Source: Chitinophagaceae bacterium (lineage in GTDB: Bacteria; Bacteroidota; Bacteroidia; Chitinophagales; Chitinophagaceae). Taken from it: DNA of 25,947 nt. The first letter of the stretch is position 1. Every line of letters begins with the position of its first letter. Positions 10,236-17,337 of the stretch are shown here, piece after piece. Position numbers and translations under genes: made by a program. The notes beneath the pieces are model-generated. The model made no database searches and was not told where the DNA came from. It saw only the letters and a program-made list of their open reading frames with translations. The stretch lies in contig JAEUVL010000529.1 of the NCBI GenBank assembly GCA_016786965.1, positions 1 through 25,947 of the forward strand, in the 5' to 3' direction.

Positions 10236-10775
10236 TCAACAATCAATGGCCGCACTGCTCAACTCAGAAGGCATTACCTTCAGTTTTTGAATATCAATAT
10301 CAAGTAACAAGTTAGTATTTAACAAATTTACCCGTACCAGTGCCTTTCGTCCTCCTTTGAACTGGACCATCTCACATTTCAAACCTGTAAAGGGCCCCTC
10401 ACAGATCAAAACCATAACCCCTGTTGCTATTTTCTCCCCCGTAAGTTCGACCGCACACTTTCTTTTTTCCAGAATTTGCAGATTTGATATAACCTGGCTG
10501 CTAACAGTCGCAATTTCATTGCCAAACTTTACGTATCCCAACACGCCTTTCAAATCGAGCCCGAAATAGTAATCACTGAGACTGCCCGGAGATACAAAAA
10601 CATAGGAAGGAAATAAAGGAAGCTGTACCAGCCGCCGCTGTGACCTATACTCTTTCACTACGCTGGTTTTTGGCATCAGGCAAATAACGCCGCTATTGGT
10701 GAGTTCTTTTGCCACCTTTGCTTCGAATCGGGGCCTGGTATAAAGCACATACCATTTTTGTTTGAAGTCTGCCAT
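10236..10775 (-). CDS. Specialised NusG paralog (UpxY/RfaH/LoaP-like antiterminator)
   Basis: Predicted transcription elongation factor of 179 residues. The NGN domain covers about residues 6-105 with the WYVLYTRPRFEAKVAKEL opening and PLFPSYVFV, both typical of NusG paralogs. A KOW domain follows at about 117-150 (GVMVLICEGPFTGLKCEM), where a cysteine, Cys134, takes the place of the usual glycine. NusG paralogs such as RfaH, Bacteroides UpxY and Bacillus LoaP bind RNA polymerase at leader signals and allow transcription of long operons; UpxY genes are usually the first gene of the operon they control, as here. The permease and NRPS follow on the same strand. The genome's housekeeping nusG is expected next to ribosomal protein genes, which are absent here. 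Family clear; the target operon is inferred from position. Confidence 0.9.
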   Translation of the reverse strand: MADFKQKWYVLYTRPRFEAKVAKELTNSGVICLMPKTSVVKEYRSQRRLVQLPLFPSYVFVSPGSLSDYYFGLDLKGVLGYVKFGNEIATVSSQVISNLQILEKRKCAVELTGEKIATGVMVLICEGPFTGLKCEMVQFKGGRKALVRVNLLNTNLLLDIDIQKLKVMPSELSSAAIDC

Positions 10776-10876
10776 ACAATAATCACTTTTTAATCTTTAA
10801 ACAAACAACAAACATGTTGTTAATACATTACAATCGAAATCATGAATCGGGTAAACCTGCAACTGTCAGCAAAAGC

Positions 10877-10910
10877 ACAGCTACCGCTACAGCGGGGTAC
10901 AGCTTACCGC
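10877..10910 (-). promoter_or_regulatory. Repeated ops/JUMPstart-like motif in operon leader
   Basis: On the minus strand GCGGTAAGCTGT (10910-10899) and GCGGTAGCTGT (10887-10877) are direct copies starting 23 bp apart. The second is preceded by an overlapping CCGC-TGTA-GCGG hairpin and followed by GCTTTT. GCGGTAGC is the core of the enterobacterial ops element recognised by RfaH, and GGTAGCTGT matches the other conserved part of JUMPstart as I recall it. It lies 100-135 bp upstream of the NusG-paralog start. The repeat is seen; function is inference. Confidence 0.45.
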
Positions 10911-11331
10911 ATTGGGGTCAAAATTTAAGGTGAGAAAGGTTCAAGTTTTAGTATCCCCTCTTCAGAGGAGAAACCAGCTACTAATTCAGATTGAATTACA
11001 GTTTCACAGATACGGAAAGTGAAAAAATTTCGGCTGTGTATTATTCCAGCCTTCAATATAAATATTTAAACAAACTATTCAGCTATTACAAAATTTATTG
11101 CCAAAAAAGATTACCGAATATAATCAACTATTCACTTCCGTGAGTATTCTGCGCCACTTCTGCACAATTAAAATTCGGTTTAAAATTGCGGCAAAGGATA
11201 TGCCAACTGAAAGGGATATTGAAAGGAAACAATAAGTTCATTTTTATTAATAAGCAAATACACTTAATGGTATTTTCGTAGCTATCTAAAAAAAACGTTC
11301 ACTCCTCTACAACAAACCACCTACTCGTTTT

Positions 11332-11353
11332 AAATGTTCATTTGTGAACATTT
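11332..11353. promoter_or_regulatory. Palindromic operator candidate, TGTTCA-N4-TGAACA (site 1)
   Basis: AAATGTTCA and TGAACATTT form perfect 9-bp arms around the spacer TTTG. The size and symmetry fit a dimeric helix-turn-helix repressor such as a TetR-type regulator; no such gene is in the window. It lies 185 bp before the TolC-family start. Confidence 0.55.
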
Positions 11354-11433
11354 TGAAAATTAAAGTACCTGGCGCTATGTTAGACTTCCAAAGCCCTCAA
11401 TTATAAAAAAAATGTTCAGATTCGGACACCTGT

Positions 11434-11451
11434 TTGTTCATTGGTGAACAA
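11434..11451. promoter_or_regulatory. Palindromic operator candidate, TGTTCA-N4-TGAACA (site 2)
   Basis: TTGTTCA and TGAACAA form perfect 7-bp arms around TTGG, centred exactly 100 bp from site 1 and about 87 bp before the TolC-family start. A degenerate relative, TGTTCA-GATT-CGGACA, lies at 11413-11428, centred 22 bp (two helix turns) from this site. Confidence 0.55.
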
Positions 11452-11537
11452 TATTGTCCTATTTCCCTATGGTCTGGTACGTGTCAAACTAAAACTGCTA
11501 TTGGCATCAAGATTGCAATTTCACCGGAAACAAAATT

Positions 11538-13031
11538 ATGGCCTCCAACCACGACAATCTGTATCTGAAATTCAGATCGTTCCGTTTACTGCAATTAGTT
11601 CTGGTTACAGTATCACTGTTTAGTTTGTCATATCCCGTGCAGGCGCAGCAGGTATTAACGCTTGGTGATTGTATAAGACTCGCCTTGAAGAATAATGTTA
11701 CGGTAAAGAATGCGGAGAATAACGAGGTGCAGGCCAAGATCACCTATGACCAGTCCCGTATGCAACGGATACCACAGGTGAGTTTTGATATGAGCCAGGG
11801 CGTTAATACCGGTAGAAGTATTGATCCTTATACCAACTTGTATATTGATAATGTAACCGGATTTGGCAATTATGGCTTATCAGCAGGAATACTTCTTTTC
11901 AACGGAATGCAGCTTACCAATACCATTAAACGTAACCAGGAACTACTGACCAGCCTGGGTATGGATAAAGAAACTTCAAAAAATATCCTGATAATGCAGC
12001 TCATTGCTGCCTATATAAGCGTTATCTCCAACACAGAAATAGAAAAAGCAGTACAAGTTCAGTTGCAGAACAGTAAAACACAATTGGAGGGTGCGATTGA
12101 AAAAGTAAAAGCAGGTATCCTGGGAGAAAAACAACTGGCCGATTTTCAGGCATTGGTGGCCGTCGAAGAACTGGAAAAAGAAAACGCCAAATATGCATTG
12201 GAAAGATCCAGGCTGGATCTTTTTCTTTTGATGAACATGGTACCCGAAGATAGCCTTGTGTTTTCCCCGTTACTGACAACTGACAACCTGCCGGAGGCAG
12301 GCTCACTGGATGCCGGGACGGTTTACCAGGATGCACTAAAACATTTCCCGGACATCAAAGCTATTGATGCCAGAAAGAAAGCCGTGGAATATGACCTGCG
12401 GATAGCTAAAGGATCCAGGCTGCCTTCCCTATCACTTTATACCGGCTTATACTCAACCTATTCATCATCAGCCCCCTCCACCAGGTTTGAACCGGATGGA
12501 ACTACCAGTACAGTAATTAATACCTCTTCAACCAAATATATTACCGTTGGAGGGAATGACTATTTTATCAAAGAGGTACAGGAACAACAGAACGGTACTG
12601 AAAAGCCGTTTGGCTTTCTAAGCCAGATACAATTCAACAGGAGCCTGAATTTTGGTGTCTCTTTACGCATACCAATAATTAATGGGATGCAGTCGAAATA
12701 TAAAATAAGTGCTGCCAGGGCAAATATGTCATTTACCAATAGCCAGCTGGATGCCAAAAAAACGGAACTGCTGAATACAATTAAAATGGCAATCCTGAAT
12801 TATACAAATACCCAAAACAGGATATCTATCCTCACCAGGCAACAAAAGGCCTATGAACAATCTGTTTCCAATGCGGCGATAAGACTAAGTACCGGAACGG
12901 GCAGCACACTAGATTATTTACTTAGCAAGACCAGTCTTGACCGGTCGATAATCAGTCTTATCCAGACAAAATATGAACAAACATTCCGCTGGAAGATCAT
13001 CAACTTCTATAGCACGGGAACTTGGGACTAA
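11538..13031 (+). CDS. TolC-family outer-membrane efflux channel
   Basis: Outer-membrane factor of 497 residues, the normal length for TolC-family proteins. A hydrophobic segment at residues 17-32 ends in a signal-peptidase I site (VQA-QQ near residue 36), followed by the typical opening LTLGDCIRLALKNN. Two halves of long helical repeat follow, with a second repeat starting near IKAIDARKKAVEYDLRIAKG, and the C-terminal FRWKIINFY stretch common in Bacteroidota members. These proteins form trimeric exit ducts for tripartite pumps or type I exporters. It is divergent from the NusG-permease-NRPS operon and may serve as its outer-membrane partner, but no adaptor gene is adjacent. The start is chosen because it gives a complete signal peptide; no Shine-Dalgarno is present. 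Likely controlled by the palindromes at 11332-11451. Confidence 0.93.
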   Translation: MASNHDNLYLKFRSFRLLQLVLVTVSLFSLSYPVQAQQVLTLGDCIRLALKNNVTVKNAENNEVQAKITYDQSRMQRIPQVSFDMSQGVNTGRSIDPYTNLYIDNVTGFGNYGLSAGILLFNGMQLTNTIKRNQELLTSLGMDKETSKNILIMQLIAAYISVISNTEIEKAVQVQLQNSKTQLEGAIEKVKAGILGEKQLADFQALVAVEELEKENAKYALERSRLDLFLLMNMVPEDSLVFSPLLTTDNLPEAGSLDAGTVYQDALKHFPDIKAIDARKKAVEYDLRIAKGSRLPSLSLYTGLYSTYSSSAPSTRFEPDGTTSTVINTSSTKYITVGGNDYFIKEVQEQQNGTEKPFGFLSQIQFNRSLNFGVSLRIPIINGMQSKYKISAARANMSFTNSQLDAKKTELLNTIKMAILNYTNTQNRISILTRQQKAYEQSVSNAAIRLSTGTGSTLDYLLSKTSLDRSIISLIQTKYEQTFRWKIINFYSTGTWD

Positions 13032-13299
13032 AGCGTTATTGCACCCCTGGCAGTACGGGATTGTACAAACCATCAAGAATTGTATAGCAATAACCTGTAT
13101 ATAAGCTCTAGCTTCTTCATAGTTATTTTAGTTATTTTAATTCCTGTGTAATTAAAAACATATCCAATAACACAGCAATTAATCCTATTTTTAAATAGTT
13201 CTTTATTGAATCAAAGCGTATCTTAACGAAGGTGTTTCACCGTATATTCACCTCTTAGTACACAAATGATATAAACAGTTGACTTTCAAAACATATTTT

Positions 13300-13327
13300 G
13301 CGAGGTTCGAATCTCGTACGGGCTACT
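13300..13327 (+). pseudogene. tRNA 3'-end remnant (T-arm and acceptor strand), candidate attachment site
   Basis: GCGAG, then GTTCGAAT, then CTCGT resembles a T-arm with the invariant TTCGA; the loop has one extra G compared with a normal 7-nt T-loop. ACGGGCTACT follows, like an acceptor 3' strand. No 5' acceptor strand (AGCCCGT or GTAGCCC) nor D-arm occurs in the 100 bp upstream, so no full tRNA is present. The upstream CTTTCAA could by chance resemble an anticodon loop. Interpreted as a decayed tRNA or the att half left by island insertion. Confidence 0.45.
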
Positions 13328-13330
13328 GGT

Positions 13331-13357
13331 AAAACCTCACGTACTACGTGAGGTTTT
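13331..13357. terminator. Strong intrinsic terminator after the tRNA-like remnant
   Basis: AAAACCTCACGT and ACGTGAGGTTTT pair over 12 bp around a 3-nt ACT loop, with a T-run on the plus strand and matching A-run at the 5' end, so it can work in both directions. It separates the tolC side from the minus-strand Na/Pi transporter gene. Confidence 0.85.
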
Positions 13358-13435
13358 TTATTTTACATAAGATCATCATCATCCGGCTCCTGAATCCTTA
13401 CCATGCACATAATACTGATTTGCAGATCGCTCCGC

Positions 13436-15106
13436 TTACCTGATAAACCCGGGCATAGCATCAAAATATTCAGCCTCACCGGGAGTAAGCAGAAAATCTT
13501 TCAAACTGAATAAAACAGACTTAAAGGAAGTGTACAGTTCTCTGTTAAAATTGATCAATGTAGAGATTTCCATCTCATTCACCCGGCTGGCCATGCTTTC
13601 ACGGTACAGTTGCTGCAAAGTATCTGAATAGCCTGTGGTGACGGAATGATACAAAACCGTCAATTTTTCAAACTTCGAAACTTCCTTGCCTGCCATAAGG
13701 AGATCAAGCACCTGCCGGTAAAAAGACAATAGCTTTTCCCCTGACTTATTATAAAAATCATACTTGAGATCATTGGAAGAATTTCGGATCTGCTCAATAT
13801 CATGCTGGGCATCCCGGATATTTTTAGCTGCATACATCATATTTCGCACCGCAGTGATCAGTTGCTCCAGCCGCTCCTTCCCTGGTTTTAACAGCATATT
13901 GCTTTGCAGCCGCAGATAAAAAGTATGTATCTCGCCATGCGATTGTTTAATATGATCATATTTCTCAGCGGTCGTTTTCCGTTGAAATCCTTTTTTCAAA
14001 TCAGGTTCTAGAGGCATCTGCTTTTCCAGGTGGAATGAATGGAGGCTGTAGTCGATTACATGATGTATGAAAAGACGGGTCTCACTTTCCAGCGCTTCAA
14101 GTGCGATATCTGCATCACCGTCTGGCAACACTTTGCTGATATAAACTGTATGATTCTCTGTTTCTGGAAAACGACGGGTAAGAAACTGCCCGACCTTATT
14201 CAGCAACGGGAAAAAAAGAAGTATAGAAACAATATTGGTGAGGGTTTGAAAAAAGACCAATGCAATCATGCTATCCCTTATGCCCGCAAGTTCACTTATT
14301 AAATTGCTAACCGGAATCAACAACAGGAACATGACACAGGCGGTAACCGTGTTGAAAATAAAATTTCCCAGCGCCATCCTCTTTTGTGCAGCAACACCAT
14401 TGGCGGAAGCAATGAACATTTTTAAAGTCGTCCCGATCTCTGACCCCAGGATGATACCCATAGCTATCGGAAGACTGATGGCATTTGAGTATAAGGCGCT
14501 TAATGTAAGGGCCATGGTAGCAGAACTGGACTGAACCAGGGCAGTAAGAACAATGCCGAGGAACAGGAATAACAGTAAAGGATAGTTATTAAAAGCTGAC
14601 AAGTCCGTTTGCTGCACCAGATTCTCCATCCCCCCTCTGATGAATTGTAAGGCTATGAAAAGAAAAGCAAATCCAAAAAGAAACTTCATCCAATGATATA
14701 GTTGCTTTTCCCGGTTGGCAAATGCCAGTACCACTCCGGCTATACCTGCCAGCGGAAGCATAGCCGCATCAATATTATATTTGAACCCCAGGGTAACCAC
14801 TATCCAGCTATTGATGGTAGAGCCAAGATTAGATCCTAAGATCAGGGAAAGGGAATGTTCCATCTTCACAATACCCGCACCTACCATACTCAGCAACAGC
14901 AGGTTTACAATAGAACTGCTTTGCAATACACCCGTCACCGCCGCACTCCCGCTGATCGCCTTCAGTCTGCTTGCCGTTTGTTTCTTCAGGAAAAGTTTGA
15001 ACTTTCTTCCGGCCAGGTGCCTTAGAGCTTCTTCCATAAAACTCATAGCGAGTAAAAAGAAAGCGATGCCTGCCAGCATTTGCCAGATATCAATGGATGA
15101 GGTCAT
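13436..15106 (-). CDS. Na+/phosphate cotransporter family protein with PhoU-like C-terminus
   Basis: Inner-membrane protein of 556 residues with the inverted duplication of the NptA/YjbB family. Each half has a QSSS signature (residues 62-65 in GVLQSSSIVN, 192-195 in LVQSSSATM) followed by a glycine motif (GSNLGST 91-97, GSEIGTT 221-227). About eight hydrophobic segments occupy residues 8-310. The cytoplasmic tail from about 340 is helical and PhoU-like. The family couples sodium to phosphate movement, often export in bacteria, with the PhoU-like part thought to regulate. The gene is preceded by a 341-bp gap and ends close to the tRNA-like boundary. Family certain, transport direction not decidable from sequence. 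Confidence 0.94.
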   Translation of the reverse strand: MTSSIDIWQMLAGIAFFLLAMSFMEEALRHLAGRKFKLFLKKQTASRLKAISGSAAVTGVLQSSSIVNLLLLSMVGAGIVKMEHSLSLILGSNLGSTINSWIVVTLGFKYNIDAAMLPLAGIAGVVLAFANREKQLYHWMKFLFGFAFLFIALQFIRGGMENLVQQTDLSAFNNYPLLLFLFLGIVLTALVQSSSATMALTLSALYSNAISLPIAMGIILGSEIGTTLKMFIASANGVAAQKRMALGNFIFNTVTACVMFLLLIPVSNLISELAGIRDSMIALVFFQTLTNIVSILLFFPLLNKVGQFLTRRFPETENHTVYISKVLPDGDADIALEALESETRLFIHHVIDYSLHSFHLEKQMPLEPDLKKGFQRKTTAEKYDHIKQSHGEIHTFYLRLQSNMLLKPGKERLEQLITAVRNMMYAAKNIRDAQHDIEQIRNSSNDLKYDFYNKSGEKLLSFYRQVLDLLMAGKEVSKFEKLTVLYHSVTTGYSDTLQQLYRESMASRVNEMEISTLINFNRELYTSFKSVLFSLKDFLLTPGEAEYFDAMPGFIR

Positions 15107-15447
15107 GCAGTCATAAAGTTTGGTGATTTTCTGCGTTTCTGCTTTTCGATGATAAGTCAGAACAAGCCTTTAGCTCGTCATCGTTTAAATTTACTTATAA
15201 TTCACCGGGTCTCGCACGATAAAGAAATCATACAAATTAATCAGAAGCCATTTAACCACCTGGCGTCCGTAGCGACTCAATGCAGCAAATACTATTATGA
15301 ATGCAGAAAGGTACGCAGCAATCTCAGATTGTATTCGTGGGGTGATTACCATTGGTGTTTTATTTGCCTGTTAAAATTAGTAACCATGATGAGCCCGACA
15401 GCTGACTCTCATCAGTAAAAAACATGATGCTTAAGTGAATGATGCAG
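15107..15447. other. 341-bp gene-free region upstream of Na/Pi transporter gene
   Basis: No supported gene; a plus-strand frame of 89 codons has no family-like features. It should hold the promoter of the minus-strand transporter gene, but no exact consensus was found. A weak inverted repeat, TGATGAG with CTCATCA (15387-15393, 15408-15414), lies near the left-hand end of the neighbouring small membrane gene. Confidence 0.4.
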
Positions 15448-15834
15448 CTATACTGCCCATTTACCCTTTAGCTGGTAAGCCACCAGGATGATCAGCACCC
15501 CAAGGCCCAGGAAAATAAAATGAAGCCAATGAACCGTATGAATAAGGATCATTTGAACGATGATCCACCCGCCCAGCACTACTCCCCCGGCTTGAGCCCA
15601 GTTATACCGTGCCTTGTGTCGCTGCAGGTTCAACGCTACGGCTGCCATGTTAATTCCACCAACAATGAAAGCCAAAATAATTCCTGGTACTAAATAGTTA
15701 TCAAAAGGAGTCCCTTCCAGCAGGCTAAGGGGCAAATTCAGGTTGCTGCCATCAGGGCTGCTTATCATCATTAACCCTGAAACAAAACTGGCGCCTCCGG
15801 CAAAGACGAGAAGAAAGAATAAAAGAGACCTCAT
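15448..15834 (-). CDS. Small integral membrane protein, unknown function
   Basis: The preferred start at 15834 gives 128 residues opening MRSLLFFLLVFAGG, a natural first membrane helix. An in-frame upstream ATG at 15924 adds 30 residues that are polar and lie before the helix, so it is possible but less likely. Four hydrophobic segments are visible: residues about 3-22, 45-66 (LVPGIILAFIVGGINMAAVA), 80-100 (GGVVLGGWIIVQMIL) and 103-122 (HFIFLGLGVLIILVAY). It has no motif I recognise and no predicted enzyme residues. It sits upstream of the Na/Pi transporter on the same strand, 341 bp away, so a shared operon is doubtful. Confidence 0.7.
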   Translation of the reverse strand: MRSLLFFLLVFAGGASFVSGLMMISSPDGSNLNLPLSLLEGTPFDNYLVPGIILAFIVGGINMAAVALNLQRHKARYNWAQAGGVVLGGWIIVQMILIHTVHWLHFIFLGLGVLIILVAYQLKGKWAV

Positions 15835-15992
15835 GGTTTGTTTTTTAACTGTTTCAGAAGCTGTATCCTTTGAAGCAGTATAAAAATAAGTTTTGACAAC
15901 ACCATTGCTCCTGACAGGGGTCATTCAGCAGAGTGATTGTACTTAATTTACGCTTAGCAGTATCTCTTTACATTTCACCGGTTACAAATGGG

Positions 15993-16000
15993 TAAATTTG
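15993..16000 (+). promoter_or_regulatory. Bacteroidota -7 promoter element (TAAATTTG) for PLD gene
   Basis: Exact match to TAnnTTTG, 25 bp before the ATG at 16026. No convincing -33 TTG is seen at the usual distance, so the promoter may be weak or activated. Confidence 0.5.
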
Positions 16001-16025
16001 ACAACCGGCTATAAACCGATGCTTC

Positions 16026-17207
16026 ATGTTTGTCATCAGTAGTAAGAATAGTGAAACTCCAAAATTACCGCAAACCGTGAAGCTTATTCATGGTGGAAAG
16101 GAGTATTTCGACCTCCTCATCCGACTCATCAACCAGGCTAAAAACTCTATACACCTGCAAACCTATATCTATGATGATGATGAAACTGGCCAACTGGTAG
16201 CTACAGCACTGAAGGCTGCGGCAAAAAGAAATGTCTCCGTACATATGATGGCGGATGGCTATGCTTCCAGGGTAATGTCGAAGCATTTTATACAGGAGTT
16301 GAGGGAAGCGGGTATTCATTTCAGATTTTTTGAACCGTTACTAAAAAGTCGGTACTTCTATTTTGGCCGCAGGATGCACCACAAAGTGTTTGTGGCAGAC
16401 ACATACTACTCCCTGGTCGGTGGCATCAATATTACTAACAGGTATAATGATATGCCGGACAAAAAAGCATGGCTGGATTTTGCGTTGTTTTCCGAAGGCG
16501 AAATTTCCCGGGAACTCTGTGTGCTCTGCTGGAAGACCTGGCACGGCTTTCCTGCAAAAATGGGCATCACCCCATGTGAGAATGGCTCTATGCTGATAGA
16601 TAACAAAAAGCCTTTTGAAAGTCCGGTTAAATTGCGGCGTAATGACTGGGTCCGCCGAAAAAAAGAAATATCACAAACCTACCTGCACATGTTCCGCAAT
16701 GCACAATCCCACATAACACTGTTATGCAGCTATTTCTTACCTGGGAACAATATCCGTCGTTTATTGAGCAAAGCGGCTGCACGGGGGGTAAAAATAAAAG
16801 TAATCACTGCGGGCCCTTCTGATGTGATGCTGGCCAAACATGCTGAACGCTGGTTATACGACTGGCTGCTGCGGAACAAAATAGAACTATATGAATACCA
16901 AACTACCGTGCTGCACGCTAAAGTGGCTGTATGCGATGCTCAATGGCTCACCATCGGCTCATACAATGTTAATAATATCAGTGCCTATGCAAGCATTGAA
17001 CTGAACCTTGATGTGCAACTACCGGAGTTGGCTGCAGATACAGAACAAATGATCAATGCTATCATTAAAAAAGATTGTATTCCGATCACCCTGACAGGGC
17101 ACACCCGGTCAAAAAACATTGCAAAACAATTCATCAGGTGGTTCTCCTACCAATTCATTCGTACTGTTTTTTACCTGCTTACTTTTTATTACAAACAAAG
17201 AGGCTGA
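16026..17207 (+). CDS. Phospholipase D-like protein, cardiolipin synthase (ClsB-like)
   Basis: Protein of 393 residues with two intact HKD motifs: His118-x-Lys120-x4-Asp125 (HHKVFVAD, followed by VGGINI) and His297-x-Lys299-x4-Asp304 (HAKVAVCD, followed by IGSYNV). These two half-sites form one PLD active site. Cardiolipin synthases of this superfamily transfer a phosphatidyl group between phosphatidylglycerol molecules or from phosphatidylethanolamine. There are no N-terminal membrane helices, as in ClsB rather than ClsA; a C-terminal hydrophobic stretch (about 372-388) could anchor it. Length and motif spacing are normal for ClsB-like proteins. It is divergent from the small membrane gene and precedes hsp20. 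A different phosphatidyl transferase or phospholipase cannot be excluded. Confidence 0.88.
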   Translation: MFVISSKNSETPKLPQTVKLIHGGKEYFDLLIRLINQAKNSIHLQTYIYDDDETGQLVATALKAAAKRNVSVHMMADGYASRVMSKHFIQELREAGIHFRFFEPLLKSRYFYFGRRMHHKVFVADTYYSLVGGINITNRYNDMPDKKAWLDFALFSEGEISRELCVLCWKTWHGFPAKMGITPCENGSMLIDNKKPFESPVKLRRNDWVRRKKEISQTYLHMFRNAQSHITLLCSYFLPGNNIRRLLSKAAARGVKIKVITAGPSDVMLAKHAERWLYDWLLRNKIELYEYQTTVLHAKVAVCDAQWLTIGSYNVNNISAYASIELNLDVQLPELAADTEQMINAIIKKDCIPITLTGHTRSKNIAKQFIRWFSYQFIRTVFYLLTFYYKQRG

Positions 17208-17261
17208 TGTACACCACCATGACCTGCCTGACCACTCTCATTGTTTTTACTGACCAACGTA

Positions 17262-17294
17262 TTTGCAACCCCTTTCTCTCCAAAAGTATATTTG
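17262..17294 (+). promoter_or_regulatory. Bacteroidota-type promoter of hsp20
   Basis: TTTG at 17262-17265 and TATATTTG at 17287-17294, separated by 21 bp, match the phylum consensus (TTG at -33, TAnnTTTG at -7). It predicts transcription from about 17300 and a leader of roughly 38 nt. Confidence 0.75.
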
Positions 17295-17325
17295 TCCTGT
17301 CAACAATAACTATAACAACAAAACC

Positions 17326-17334
17326 AAAGGAGGT
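17326..17334 (+). promoter_or_regulatory. Strong Shine-Dalgarno of hsp20 (AAAGGAGGT)
   Basis: Extended match to the anti-Shine-Dalgarno with GGAGG ending 4 nt before ATG 17338. It fixes the hsp20 start and is unusual here, since the neighbouring genes lack such sites. Confidence 0.8.
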
Positions 17335-17337
17335 AAC

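Larger units (their letters stand above)
10776..11537. promoter_or_regulatory. 762-bp divergent regulatory region between NusG-paralog operon and TolC gene
   Basis: No credible gene is seen. The region must contain both divergent promoters, but no exact TAnnTTTG element was found on either strand, so promoters are not placed. The right half is AT-rich and holds two strong palindromes (11332-11353 and 11434-11451) plus a degenerate copy (11413-11428). The left half, the likely leader of the minus-strand operon, holds repeated GCGGTA(A)GCTGT motifs at 10877-10910 and a short hairpin near 10955-10970. The length is unusual for a simple divergent promoter and fits a long regulated 5' leader. Confidence 0.6.
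13032..13435. other. Gene-free 404-bp boundary region
   Basis: AT-rich, without a credible ORF. It contains a short tandem AGTTATTTT repeat near 13121-13138, a tRNA-3'-end-like segment at 13300-13327 and a strong terminator at 13331-13357. It separates the biosynthetic region from the stress and envelope genes. Confidence 0.6.

Noticed and set aside
13225..13327. Complete tRNA gene
   Set aside because: Only T-arm and acceptor 3' strand are visible; no matching 5' acceptor strand or D-arm, and the T-loop has an extra base.
14715..15116. Plus-strand 133-codon frame
   Set aside because: Antisense shadow of the Na/Pi cotransporter membrane domain.
15387..15414. Inverted repeat TGATGAG/CTCATCA as terminator
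   Set aside because: AT-rich 7-bp stem with a 14-nt loop and no T-run in the direction of the minus-strand gene; too weak to call.
15149..15418. Plus-strand 89-codon frame between the small membrane protein and Na/Pi genes
   Set aside because: Composition is unlike a real protein, no promoter or ribosome site, and it lies in the upstream region of a minus-strand gene.
17263..17337. Upstream ATG start for Hsp20, adding 25 residues
   Set aside because: It overlaps the promoter elements and precedes the strong Shine-Dalgarno; the added residues have no Hsp20 counterpart.
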